Below, piece by piece: positions 1 to 7,598 of a DNA stretch of 17,900 nucleotides. The notes beneath the pieces are model-generated. The model had not been told where the DNA came from. It saw only the letters and a list, made by a program, of their open reading frames with translations, and did not search any database. The position numbers and the translations under genes were made by a program. The stretch spans positions 1 to 17,900 of the forward strand of contig JAVXFZ010000054.1 of the NCBI GenBank assembly GCA_036657595.1, in the 5' to 3' direction. This DNA comes from Odoribacter sp036657595 (GTDB lineage: Bacteria > Bacteroidota > Bacteroidia > Bacteroidales > Marinifilaceae). Numbering within the stretch: position 1 is the stretch's first letter; every line of letters starts with the position of its first letter.

Positions 1-91
1 CTGGGCAAAACAAGGCAACCAATGAATCGTATGCTTTGTATATTGACAACTTTTTGTGCTAAACCTATTAAAAAAACTAAATATATTTAAT

Positions 92-111
92 TTAAATAAC
101 AGGTTATTTAA
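92..111. promoter_or_regulatory. Perfect 9-bp palindrome upstream of the sigma factor gene, possible operator
   Basis: The arms TTAAATAAC (92-100) and GTTATTTAA (103-111) are exact reverse complements around a 2-nt centre (AG). The palindrome lies 11 nt upstream of the TATCTTTG -7 box at 123-130, which is where a -33 element would be expected, and no TTTG/TTG -33 element is visible there. A two-fold symmetric site in this position could bind a dimeric regulator. No run of T follows, so a terminator for an upstream gene is less likely, but the stretch is AT-rich and the symmetry could be partly chance. Confidence 0.4.
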
Positions 112-122
112 TACGAAGTATA

Positions 123-130
123 TATCTTTG
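123..130 (+). promoter_or_regulatory. Candidate -7 box (TATCTTTG) of the ECF sigma factor gene
   Basis: TATCTTTG fits the Bacteroidetes housekeeping -7 consensus TAnnTTTG exactly. It ends 18 nt before the ATG at 149, which would give a very short leader. No convincing -33 TTTG lies 19-21 nt upstream; the palindrome at 92-111 occupies that spot. The call rests on the -7 match and position only. Confidence 0.45.
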
Positions 131-148
131 TCCAAGTAGATCAAAAAG

Positions 149-685
149 ATGAAAATAGCAGACCCTCCCCATAATCCAAATTTTGAAGAGCTGTACAAGA
201 TTTATTTCAAGAGTTTGTACCGCTTTGCCTATCATTATGTGATGTGTGAAGAGGCCTATGACATTGTACAGGAAGTTTTTATACATTTTTATGAAAACGG
301 TGAAAAACTACCGGCTGACACGAACATCATCGGTTACCTGCTGACTGCTACACGAAACCGCTGTATGAATTTTCTAAGACACAAAAATATCATAGACCGA
401 CACGAAAACCGGCTGGTGGAGGCTATCATCAGCTGGAACCTTGAATCACAGGAAGAAGATTTGGCTTTAAACTCAGAGCTTCAACGTTGCATAAACTTAC
501 TCACCCCACAACAACAACTCATCATCCGCCTGAAAAGCGAAGGAAAATCATACCAGGAAATTGCCGATCTGATGAATATCAATACAGGAACGGTAAATAC
601 CCATATTGCCAGAGCTTATAAAATATTTCGCGAGAACTTCGGTAATCACTTACTGATAGCTTATTTTATTTCGCGTTTTCTATAA
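149..685 (+). CDS. RNA polymerase ECF-type sigma-70 factor
   Basis: This 178-residue cytoplasmic protein has the two-domain layout of an extracytoplasmic-function sigma factor. Sigma region 2 spans about residues 11-77, including YRFAYHYV and the AYDIVQEVFIHFYEN helix that recognises the -10 element. Region 4 spans about 109-161, with the helix-turn-helix SYQEIADLMNINTGTVNTHI that reads the -35 element. There is no region 3. The first ATG follows directly after a good -7 box, which supports this start. Such sigma factors in Bacteroidetes normally sit beside a FecR anti-sigma gene and drive a SusCD operon, and that is the arrangement here, although 126 nt separate it from FecR. The last 11 residues (LLIAYFISRFL) are hydrophobic, an ending I recall from the large Bacteroides-specific sigma-70 expansion family. 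The function is secure as a class; the target promoter is inferred to be the operon starting with FecR. Confidence 0.93.
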   Translation: MKIADPPHNPNFEELYKIYFKSLYRFAYHYVMCEEAYDIVQEVFIHFYENGEKLPADTNIIGYLLTATRNRCMNFLRHKNIIDRHENRLVEAIISWNLESQEEDLALNSELQRCINLLTPQQQLIIRLKSEGKSYQEIADLMNINTGTVNTHIARAYKIFRENFGNHLLIAYFISRFL

Positions 686-735
686 TGAAACCGACTTTTT
701 ATCCATTGAATAACCCGCCATTTCTACTATTCGTT

Positions 736-761
736 AAAAAAATTCAAAAAGAATTATTTTT
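736..761 (+). terminator. Weak AT-rich hairpin after the sigma factor gene
   Basis: AATTC (741-745) pairs with GAATT (751-755) around a loop of five A. The stem continues as five A (736-740) against five T (757-761) across one bulged A (756), and the T run could serve as a termination tract. It lies about 50 nt past the sigma stop. The stem is nearly GC-free, so termination would be weak at best. It might separate a short sigma transcript from the FecR-SusC transcript. Confidence 0.25.
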
Positions 762-811
762 CTTGTATATGGAATGATACTCTTGCGTGTTATTATAAAA
801 AAAACAGCAAG

Positions 812-1924
812 ATGAAGAAGAAGATCAATTGGAGTGTTATCAGAAATATATTGGACCAGACGGCAACCCCTGAGGAAACCAAAATATATCAGAAATGGCT
901 GGATGTTTCCCCTCGTCACCGGGAATATATGCAACAAATTAAAAATTTTAAAGGAGAAACACCACATTTAACCGATGAGAAAGTACACCAATATAACCAA
1001 GAACTCATACTTATGCTCCGCAAACGGCAGCAAAGACGGCATATTATCCGCTGGAGCAGTGTTGCCGCTTCGCTGACACTGATATTAGGAGCCGGAGTGC
1101 TACTGATGCAAACACAGCAAGAAAACACTTTACAAACAGAAACAATAAGCACGCTGGCTTCCAATCAAAAGGAAACAGTGACGCTTACACTGCCATCAGG
1201 AAAAATATATGACCTCGAAAGTAGCACAAGCGAAATACAGGAAACAGTGATGCAGGAAAAAAAGGCTCTTGACCAAAGCCCCGCATATCGCATTATTAAC
1301 GTTCCTCACGGTAAAACTTGGCAGTTCACATTGCCCGACAGTAGCAGGGTATATGTAAACGCCAACTCCCGGATAAAATTCCCGGAAAGTTTCGAGGGAC
1401 AGGATAACCGCCAAATTGAACTAGAGTCCGGGGAAGCTTATTTCCAGGTACGGAAAGATACCGACAAACCATTTATCGTAACAGTCGGACAGGTTGCAAC
1501 CAAGGTATACGGAACTGAATTTAATATAAATGCCTATCACCCCGAACATCCGCGAACAACTCTGGTAAGGGGAAGTGTGTCTATGAAATATGGCTCCTCA
1601 TTAGAGGAAATGTTCCTAAAGCCGGGACAAGAAGCTCGGGCAGACGAATCCGGACGTTTTATCATAGGAGCAGCAGACTTGGAATCAGTCACAGCTTGGC
1701 GTGAAGGCATATTCCTGTTTAAAAATACAACTTTGCTCGAAATCACTGAGCAACTTGAAGATTGGTATAAGGTGAAATTCTACTTCAAGCGAGAGGAGTT
1801 AAAGCAAGAACGCTTCTATTGCCGCCTGCTTCGTACTTCTTCACTTGAGATTATCCTGGAAGCTCTCGGAAAAAACGGAATAACACATTTTTCCTACCAG
1901 GATAATATGATGATTGTGTATTAA
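812..1924 (+). CDS. FecR family anti-sigma factor (DUF4974 C-terminal domain)
   Basis: This 370-residue inner-membrane regulator should hold the ECF sigma factor encoded just upstream and release it on a signal from the outer-membrane transporter. The N-terminal ~75 residues (INWSVIRNILDQTATPEE and an RKRQQRR stretch before the membrane) form the cytoplasmic sigma-binding part. One membrane helix follows at about 78-100 (SSVAASLTLILGAGVLL). The periplasmic FecR domain lies at about 168-262, with the hallmarks LPDSSRVYVNANS, GEAYFQV and VYGTEFNINAY. A DUF4974-type domain at about 300-370 (WREGIFLFKNTTLLEI, LEDWYKVKFYF) is the usual C-terminus of Bacteroidetes FecR proteins. The gene lies 126 nt after the sigma gene and only 29 nt before susC, so it probably shares a transcript with the transporter, which would put the anti-sigma factor under control of its own sigma partner. 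The identification is strong; the partners are inferred from position. Confidence 0.93.
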   Translation: MKKKINWSVIRNILDQTATPEETKIYQKWLDVSPRHREYMQQIKNFKGETPHLTDEKVHQYNQELILMLRKRQQRRHIIRWSSVAASLTLILGAGVLLMQTQQENTLQTETISTLASNQKETVTLTLPSGKIYDLESSTSEIQETVMQEKKALDQSPAYRIINVPHGKTWQFTLPDSSRVYVNANSRIKFPESFEGQDNRQIELESGEAYFQVRKDTDKPFIVTVGQVATKVYGTEFNINAYHPEHPRTTLVRGSVSMKYGSSLEEMFLKPGQEARADESGRFIIGAADLESVTAWREGIFLFKNTTLLEITEQLEDWYKVKFYFKREELKQERFYCRLLRTSSLEIILEALGKNGITHFSYQDNMMIVY

Positions 1925-1953
1925 AATTACTAACTACTTAAACATTTTATTAG

Positions 1954-4900
1954 ATGAAAAAAGCGAAAGTTTTTGTGAAGGAATGCTTGCGTCCATTCCT
2001 GATACTAATGTACGTCTTTTGTTGCACCGTACCGGTAAACGCACAGGTAGCACCCAATAATGCCGGCACTCAACAAAATCTGATGAAAGAAATCATTGAA
2101 ATAGAAGTAAGGAACGTCACTTTCAATGAGTTTTTTCAACAAATCAACGCCCGCCTCCAGATGCCCCTCTATATTTCATACAGGGTGGAGGATTTGAGTC
2201 AAATGAAGCACATTACGGTAGAAAAATGCCGCGAAAGTGTTGAACGTATCCTGACGGATGTATTGGAAAAATACAACCTGACATTCACGGTCAAAAACGA
2301 CATTGTGATTTTAATGAGGAAAAACGACACTCCACAACAACGCGAACAAATTCCTGTCATAAAAGGGAAAGTTGTTGAAAAGGAAAATGGGGAATCAATT
2401 ATCGGAGCGACCATTCTCGTAAAGGGGACAACCATTGGAACTACTTCCGGTACGGACGGAAGCTTTTCCTTGCCGGTAGTGATCGGCAACACCCTGATCA
2501 TATCATTTATCGGAAAAAAATCAGAGGAAGTGAAAATTACTTCTGAAAAACCTCTGCTAATCCAACTACAAAACGACAAAATCCAAATGGATGAGGTTAT
2601 AGTCACCGGATATGCCAATATCAATAAAAATACTTTTACCGGAAACGTGAAGACCGTCAAAGGAGATGAATTGCTGAAAGTGTCACGGACCAATGTATTA
2701 AAGGCACTTTCCACCTTCGACCCTTCTTTCCGGATGGCTGAAAACAATATCTTCGGTTCTGACCCCAATGCCCTGCCTGAAATTACTATCCGGGGACATT
2801 CAAGTATGGGAACTATGCAGTTGAACAAGGACAAATTCTCCAAAGCTTCCCTCGAAAAGAATCCGAATACCCCGACATTTGTAATAGACGGTTTTGAGGT
2901 GGATATACAGAAAGTCTATGATATGGATCCTAACCGAATTGAAAACGTCACCATCCTGAAAGATGCGGCAGCGACTGCTATGTATGGCTCTCGGGCGGCA
3001 AACGGAGTAGTCGTGATTACAACCAAAACTCCCAAACCGGGAAAAATAAGAGTTTCCTATAATTTCACCGGCACTCTGGAAATGCCTGATTTATCAGACT
3101 ACAACCTGATGGATGCAAAAGAAAAACTGGAAGCCGAACGGCTGGCAGGGATATTTAAACCCGACCCGGAAATAGATGGAGATTATTCTGGTTTCAACTG
3201 GTATTGGAAAAAATGGAATGCCATAAATGTTGAAGGTGTAAATACCGACTGGATGTCCAAACCCTTGCGTAATGCTTTCCAGCATCGCCATTCGTTGAGT
3301 GTGGAAAGCGGTAATGAAAATATACGGTATAGCCTTGACTTGAATTACAGCAGCAACAAAGGAGTAATGAAAGGTTCAGGACGCAACAACGTAGGTGCCG
3401 GATTTAAAGTATATGTAACACTGGGCAAGTTACAGGTTAGTAACGACGTGACCTACAATAACACAACATCCGATGAATCTCCGTATGGAAGTTTCAGTGA
3501 CTATTCCCACCAATTGCCCTACAATAAATACACCGATGAAAAAGGTGACTTATTAAAAGCTCTCAACAGCTGGGGATATGGTAAGGAAAATCCGAATCCC
3601 TTATATGAAGCCACTTTGGGCAATTTTAATAAGAATAAAAAAGATGAAATAAGAAACAACCTGCAATTGCGTTGGGATTTCGGACAGGGGATTATGGCAC
3701 AGGGAAGCATCGGATTGCAGAAAAACTGGGCAAATGGCAGACGGTATATCGACCCGCGCTCAAAGCATAGCAGCAAAACACTCAAGGAAGATAACCTGCT
3801 GGCAGGCGATTTGTATACGACAGACGGCAATTCGGACTCTTGGAACGCGCGCTTGGGATTAAGCTATAATGCCAACTTAGGGCTTAGTAATTTAAATTTC
3901 TCCATCAACGGTGAAATCAACCAGTCACGCCTTTATTCATTGTCAACACATTACGTAGGCTTTGCCGAAGGGACTTCTGCCGATGTGAATTATGCCTCGA
4001 AAGTGGAGGGGAAACCGTCAAAAAATGAACGTATGTCCAGATACGCCGGCTTAAACGGTATATTCAACTACAGCTTGAGCAATATTTATTTAGCAGACTT
4101 TTCTATCCGCTATGAAGGCTCTTCTATTTTCGGAAAAAATCAGCAATCCACACCTTATTGGTCAGGCGGTCTGGGACTGAATATCCATAATTATAAATTT
4201 ATGAAGAACCAGGATTTACTGAGCCGTTTGAAACTGCGCGCCAGTTATGGTCAGGTGGGTAACGTAAATTTTGAACCACACATGTCACACAATTATTTCC
4301 ACTCGTTATACGATGACTGGTATATTACCGGCTACGGCACAAACCTATATTATATGGGAAATCCCGACCTGAAAAGCGAAAAAACAAACACGTTTGACGC
4401 ATCCATAGATTTAGGTTTCTTATCAGACCAGATTACACTGACAGCCAGCTATTACAACAAAAAGACCATAGATATGATCAACGAAATGACTACCCCGTCA
4501 TCGGCAGGCTTTATGAGTTATAAAGATAACATTGGACAAATCCGTAATCGGGGAGTTGAGCTTGCACTTTTCGCCACTGTTTTAAACAGGAAAGAGTGGT
4601 ATTTATCCATATATGGTAATTTTGCCCGCAACCAGGAAAAGTTTCTGAAAATAGCGGAGTCCCTGAAACGTTATAATGAACAGGTGAACCAAAAGTATGA
4701 GAAATATGATGACTTTGCAACAAACAAGGATTATGCCGAGGTCTACACAAAATATGAGGAAGGGGGTTCAACAACAGTATTCTATGGGATGCGCTCATTG
4801 GGTATTGACCCAGCGAACGGAAAAGAGGTCTATACGGACCGTTCAGGAAATGTCACTTATGATTATGACCCACGCGAACAAGTGATTATCGGTAATTCTG

Positions 4901-5358
4901 AACCGAAAGGACAGGGTTCATTCGGATTTAACCTGCGCTATCGCAATCTGACATTATCAACTGTATTCCAATATGAGTTCGGCTCTGACCGCTACAATGA
5001 AACTTTGGTAAGCTATGTGGAAAATGCCGACATTCAGTGTTTAAATGTAGACCGTCGGGTTCTCACGGACCGTTGGCAGAAACCGGGCGATATAACACCC
5101 CTGAAGGATATAAAAGATTGGTCACAGACTACCCGCTCGACTTCCCGTTTTGTCCAGAAGTATAATCTCTTGTCGCTCAATTCGCTGACATTGCAATATG
5201 AGTTTGGAGAACAGATTACGAGGGCATTGCATATCGAGCGAATGAGGTTAGAAGCTAATACAGGCGAGCTTTTCCGCCTTTGCTCGGTAAAACAGGAACG
5301 GGGATTGAGTTATCCTTTTGCCCGGAATTTCAATTTTACTTTGATGGTAAATTTTTAA
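1954..5358 (+). CDS. SusC/RagA-type TonB-dependent outer-membrane transporter with STN signalling domain
   Basis: This 1134-residue protein has a signal peptide (1-30, cut after VPVNA), a secretin/TonB short N-terminal (STN) domain at about 44-123, and a carboxypeptidase-regulatory-like fold at about 135-207 (VIKGKVVEKENGESIIGATI). A TonB-box-like segment MDEVIVTGY (212-220) follows, then a plug domain at about 222-358 ending in the SusC hallmark YGSRAANGVVVITTK. The rest is a 22-strand-type barrel ending in phenylalanine (MVNF), as outer-membrane barrels do. It should form the import channel under the SusD lid and be energised by TonB-ExbBD. The STN domain is the part that signals to a FecR protein, which matches the gene immediately upstream. 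SusD starts 11 nt downstream. The substrate cannot be read from the sequence; the peptidase genes downstream suggest peptides, as for RagAB of Porphyromonas gingivalis. Confidence 0.96.
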   Translation: MKKAKVFVKECLRPFLILMYVFCCTVPVNAQVAPNNAGTQQNLMKEIIEIEVRNVTFNEFFQQINARLQMPLYISYRVEDLSQMKHITVEKCRESVERILTDVLEKYNLTFTVKNDIVILMRKNDTPQQREQIPVIKGKVVEKENGESIIGATILVKGTTIGTTSGTDGSFSLPVVIGNTLIISFIGKKSEEVKITSEKPLLIQLQNDKIQMDEVIVTGYANINKNTFTGNVKTVKGDELLKVSRTNVLKALSTFDPSFRMAENNIFGSDPNALPEITIRGHSSMGTMQLNKDKFSKASLEKNPNTPTFVIDGFEVDIQKVYDMDPNRIENVTILKDAAATAMYGSRAANGVVVITTKTPKPGKIRVSYNFTGTLEMPDLSDYNLMDAKEKLEAERLAGIFKPDPEIDGDYSGFNWYWKKWNAINVEGVNTDWMSKPLRNAFQHRHSLSVESGNENIRYSLDLNYSSNKGVMKGSGRNNVGAGFKVYVTLGKLQVSNDVTYNNTTSDESPYGSFSDYSHQLPYNKYTDEKGDLLKALNSWGYGKENPNPLYEATLGNFNKNKKDEIRNNLQLRWDFGQGIMAQGSIGLQKNWANGRRYIDPRSKHSSKTLKEDNLLAGDLYTTDGNSDSWNARLGLSYNANLGLSNLNFSINGEINQSRLYSLSTHYVGFAEGTSADVNYASKVEGKPSKNERMSRYAGLNGIFNYSLSNIYLADFSIRYEGSSIFGKNQQSTPYWSGGLGLNIHNYKFMKNQDLLSRLKLRASYGQVGNVNFEPHMSHNYFHSLYDDWYITGYGTNLYYMGNPDLKSEKTNTFDASIDLGFLSDQITLTASYYNKKTIDMINEMTTPSSAGFMSYKDNIGQIRNRGVELALFATVLNRKEWYLSIYGNFARNQEKFLKIAESLKRYNEQVNQKYEKYDDFATNKDYAEVYTKYEEGGSTTVFYGMRSLGIDPANGKEVYTDRSGNVTYDYDPREQVIIGNSEPKGQGSFGFNLRYRNLTLSTVFQYEFGSDRYNETLVSYVENADIQCLNVDRRVLTDRWQKPGDITPLKDIKDWSQTTRSTSRFVQKYNLLSLNSLTLQYEFGEQITRALHIERMRLEANTGELFRLCSVKQERGLSYPFARNFNFTLMVNF

Positions 5359-5369
5359 TATAAACAGTT

Positions 5370-6827
5370 ATGAAGAAGATAAACATATACATTTGGGTCC
5401 TTTTGGCCTCCATAATGACTGCTTGTAGCGACTGGCTGGACGTAAAACCTTTCGACCAGGCGGATGAGGAACAGCAATACAGCCAGGCTCAAGGGTTCTA
5501 CAATCAACTAAACGGGATTTACCGTAAGATGGCATCCCCCGAATTATACGGTCAGGAATTAACCTGGGGATTTATGGATGTATTGGCGCAATATTACGAT
5601 ATGACCAACTACAGCCCTTGTAAAAATTATAATTACCGTAATCTGGCAAAACTGGATTATGAACAACCACGTGTAAAGGCTTATTTTAAAAAATTCTGGG
5701 AGACAACTTACAATGCAATAGCCAATTGTAATAATCTGATTCAGTTCATCAGCGTCGCCGACTCCACACTTTTCCCATTACGGGAAAGGGAAAGACAGTG
5801 CATCGAAGGCGAAGCAAGGGCTTTGCGGGGTCTGTTGCATTTTGACCTGCTGAGGATGTTCGCCCCTGCTCCGGGTGTGGATTCCACCGGCAAATACATT
5901 CCTTATGTGGATTATTTCCCGACACATATCACACAAACAATGGCTACCAATGAATTGTTGGGAAAAATTATGGAGGATTTGGCAGAAGGTCATCGGTTAA
6001 CGATGTCATTTGATACATTGTATGTAGGAAATATCAGCAACCGGGCAAATTTTTTAGAGTTGAAGAGAGGCGGAGATATAAATCGTTTTATGAATTTCCG
6101 GGGCTACCGGCTAAACCATTATGCCATCAAAGGTATGCTGGCACGGGTAAGCCTCTACCGGGGCAACAAGGCGGTTGCCTTGAAATGGGCTAACGATGTA
6201 TACGGATATATCACCAAAAAGTGGTTCAGATTTACCACAGAATCAGATATTAAGTATGAAAAAAATATGAAATTGTATGGGGATGTTCTTTTTGCCCTTT
6301 ACAACAACAACCTGACTTTATATGAGTCTAAAGCCAATGACGGGGTCTCACAGCTGGCAGCTTGGGATTACGATGGATTGTTTGCCGGGGACAACACCAG
6401 GGATTTTCGACGCTATCAATGGTATGAAGATAAGGGTAATCGTTATTGGGCAGCCCACAAATACAAGGAGGTAGACAAAAGCTACGATTACGGCGAATAT
6501 TCGAATCCTATGATTCCGGTGCTCCGTTGTTCTGAAATATGTTATATCATTGCCGAATGCAGCTATGAAAGCAATAAGGCTTACGCGGAATCAATCCTGA
6601 ATTATGTCAGGAAAAGCCGGGGTTGCCGCTCCACTTTGGAACAAAGCAATTCATTGGGAGAATTTATACAATTAATCCAGAAAGATTACCGACGGGAATT
6701 TTACGGTGAAGGGCAACTGTTCTATTTCTACAAGCGTTTAGGCCTGGATGCAGTGGGCGATGGCAGAAATTTGATAAAATATGGTCAAAAATTTGTATTC
6801 CCCATTCCTGAATCGGAAGATATTTAA
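5370..6827 (+). CDS. SusD/RagB-type substrate-binding surface lipoprotein
   Basis: This 485-residue lipoprotein should cap the SusC barrel encoded 11 nt upstream and capture substrate at the cell surface. The signal peptide ends in a lipobox (IMTAC, lipidated Cys19), followed by SDWLDVKP, the classic start of a mature SusD protein. Family hallmarks follow: a helical N-terminal part with YNQLNGIYRKM and FWETTYNAIANCNNLI, then GEARALRGLLHFDLLRMFAPAP, and near the end a YRREFYGEGQLFYFYKRLG segment and FPIPESE. The length is slightly below the 500-550 residues common in the family and the tail after FPIPE is very short, but no frameshift is visible. An acidic residue at +2 after the cysteine fits a surface-export signal. 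The ligand is not determinable; the context suggests peptides. Confidence 0.94.
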   Translation: MKKINIYIWVLLASIMTACSDWLDVKPFDQADEEQQYSQAQGFYNQLNGIYRKMASPELYGQELTWGFMDVLAQYYDMTNYSPCKNYNYRNLAKLDYEQPRVKAYFKKFWETTYNAIANCNNLIQFISVADSTLFPLRERERQCIEGEARALRGLLHFDLLRMFAPAPGVDSTGKYIPYVDYFPTHITQTMATNELLGKIMEDLAEGHRLTMSFDTLYVGNISNRANFLELKRGGDINRFMNFRGYRLNHYAIKGMLARVSLYRGNKAVALKWANDVYGYITKKWFRFTTESDIKYEKNMKLYGDVLFALYNNNLTLYESKANDGVSQLAAWDYDGLFAGDNTRDFRRYQWYEDKGNRYWAAHKYKEVDKSYDYGEYSNPMIPVLRCSEICYIIAECSYESNKAYAESILNYVRKSRGCRSTLEQSNSLGEFIQLIQKDYRREFYGEGQLFYFYKRLGLDAVGDGRNLIKYGQKFVFPIPESEDI

Positions 6828-6840
6828 TGTTATATCCCAA

Positions 6841-7551
6841 ATGACGAAAATAATGAAACCTTTATTTTATATACTTTCTCTTACTTTATTGCTGCTGGCA
6901 GCCTGCAGCGAAGAGCAAATCACAAGCTACAACGATGAACATTTCGTGTATTTCGTGACTAATGAAGAAGCCGAAGAAGTGGCAGATTCTACCAATGTGT
7001 CTTTCTTTTTCTACTCTGAAGACGACATCCGGTATCCTTTAGTGGTGGGACTTACAGGTCAGCCCTTCGAAAAGGATACAAAATTCCGGGTCGAAGTGGA
7101 CAAGGAAAAAACCGATCTTCCTAAAAATCTGTATGATCTTCCTGAGCTTTTCACATTTGCGGCAAATCAGGTGCAGGATACCGTATACGTCAGTTTGAAG
7201 AATAACGCGATACTGCAAAACAAGCGATATACTTTAAAAATTGATATTGTCGACTATGAAGGCATCCGTACGCACAGGGGGAAAAACGGACAACGCACGC
7301 TAAAAGTGAGTGACATTGCCGAGAAACCGGACTGGTGGGTGGAGAATCCCATTGAATGGAATTACCTCGGCATATACAGTCGGAAAAAGTACGAGCTGTT
7401 TTTACAGGTAACGGGAGTAGGTAACCTCAAAGGTATGGATTTGGGCAAGGTACGTATTCTGACACTCGAATTCCAGCATTGGCTGGACAGCCAGAATCCA
7501 AAAATACTGGATGAGGACGGTAATGAAATGAAAACGGAAATTATCGGATAA
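6841..7551 (+). CDS. DUF4843-type lipoprotein
   Basis: This 236-residue predicted lipoprotein starts with MTKIMKPLFYIL and has a lipobox LLAAC with lipidated Cys22, followed by SEE, again acidic just after the cysteine. The mature part (HFVYFVTNEEAEEVADSTNVSFFFY, then VDKEKTDLP and LKNNAILQNKRYTLKIDIV) has the immunoglobulin-like strand pattern of the DUF4843 family. The C-terminal part (EKPDWW, LGIYSRKKYELFLQVTG) also matches what I recall of that family. The frame is open back to 6781, inside susD, but that start gives no signal peptide; 6841 (or 6853) does. The gene begins 13 nt after susD and is followed by a PKD-like lipoprotein gene, an order common in SusCD loci that lack glycoside hydrolases. 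The molecular role is unknown; an accessory surface-binding or scaffold role is inferred. Confidence 0.82.
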   Translation: MTKIMKPLFYILSLTLLLLAACSEEQITSYNDEHFVYFVTNEEAEEVADSTNVSFFFYSEDDIRYPLVVGLTGQPFEKDTKFRVEVDKEKTDLPKNLYDLPELFTFAANQVQDTVYVSLKNNAILQNKRYTLKIDIVDYEGIRTHRGKNGQRTLKVSDIAEKPDWWVENPIEWNYLGIYSRKKYELFLQVTGVGNLKGMDLGKVRILTLEFQHWLDSQNPKILDEDGNEMKTEIIG

Positions 7552-7598
7552 TCCAACCAAATATTCCGCACAAGTATTGACTCTAAAATGATAAAAAG

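Noticed and set aside
1..62. Tail of an upstream plus-strand gene in frame 3 (ending ...YALYIDNFLC, stop at 60-62)
   Set aside because: Only about 19 codons are visible and a second frame is also open to position 90; too short to support a gene call.
2199..2843. A 214-residue minus-strand open frame inside susC
   Set aside because: It lies wholly inside the well-recognised SusC coding frame and resembles no known protein; a shadow frame.
6781..6840. ATG inside susD as the start of the DUF4843 gene
   Set aside because: It would overlap susD by 47 nt and put 20 residues before the lipoprotein signal peptide; the ATG at 6841 (or 6853) fits.
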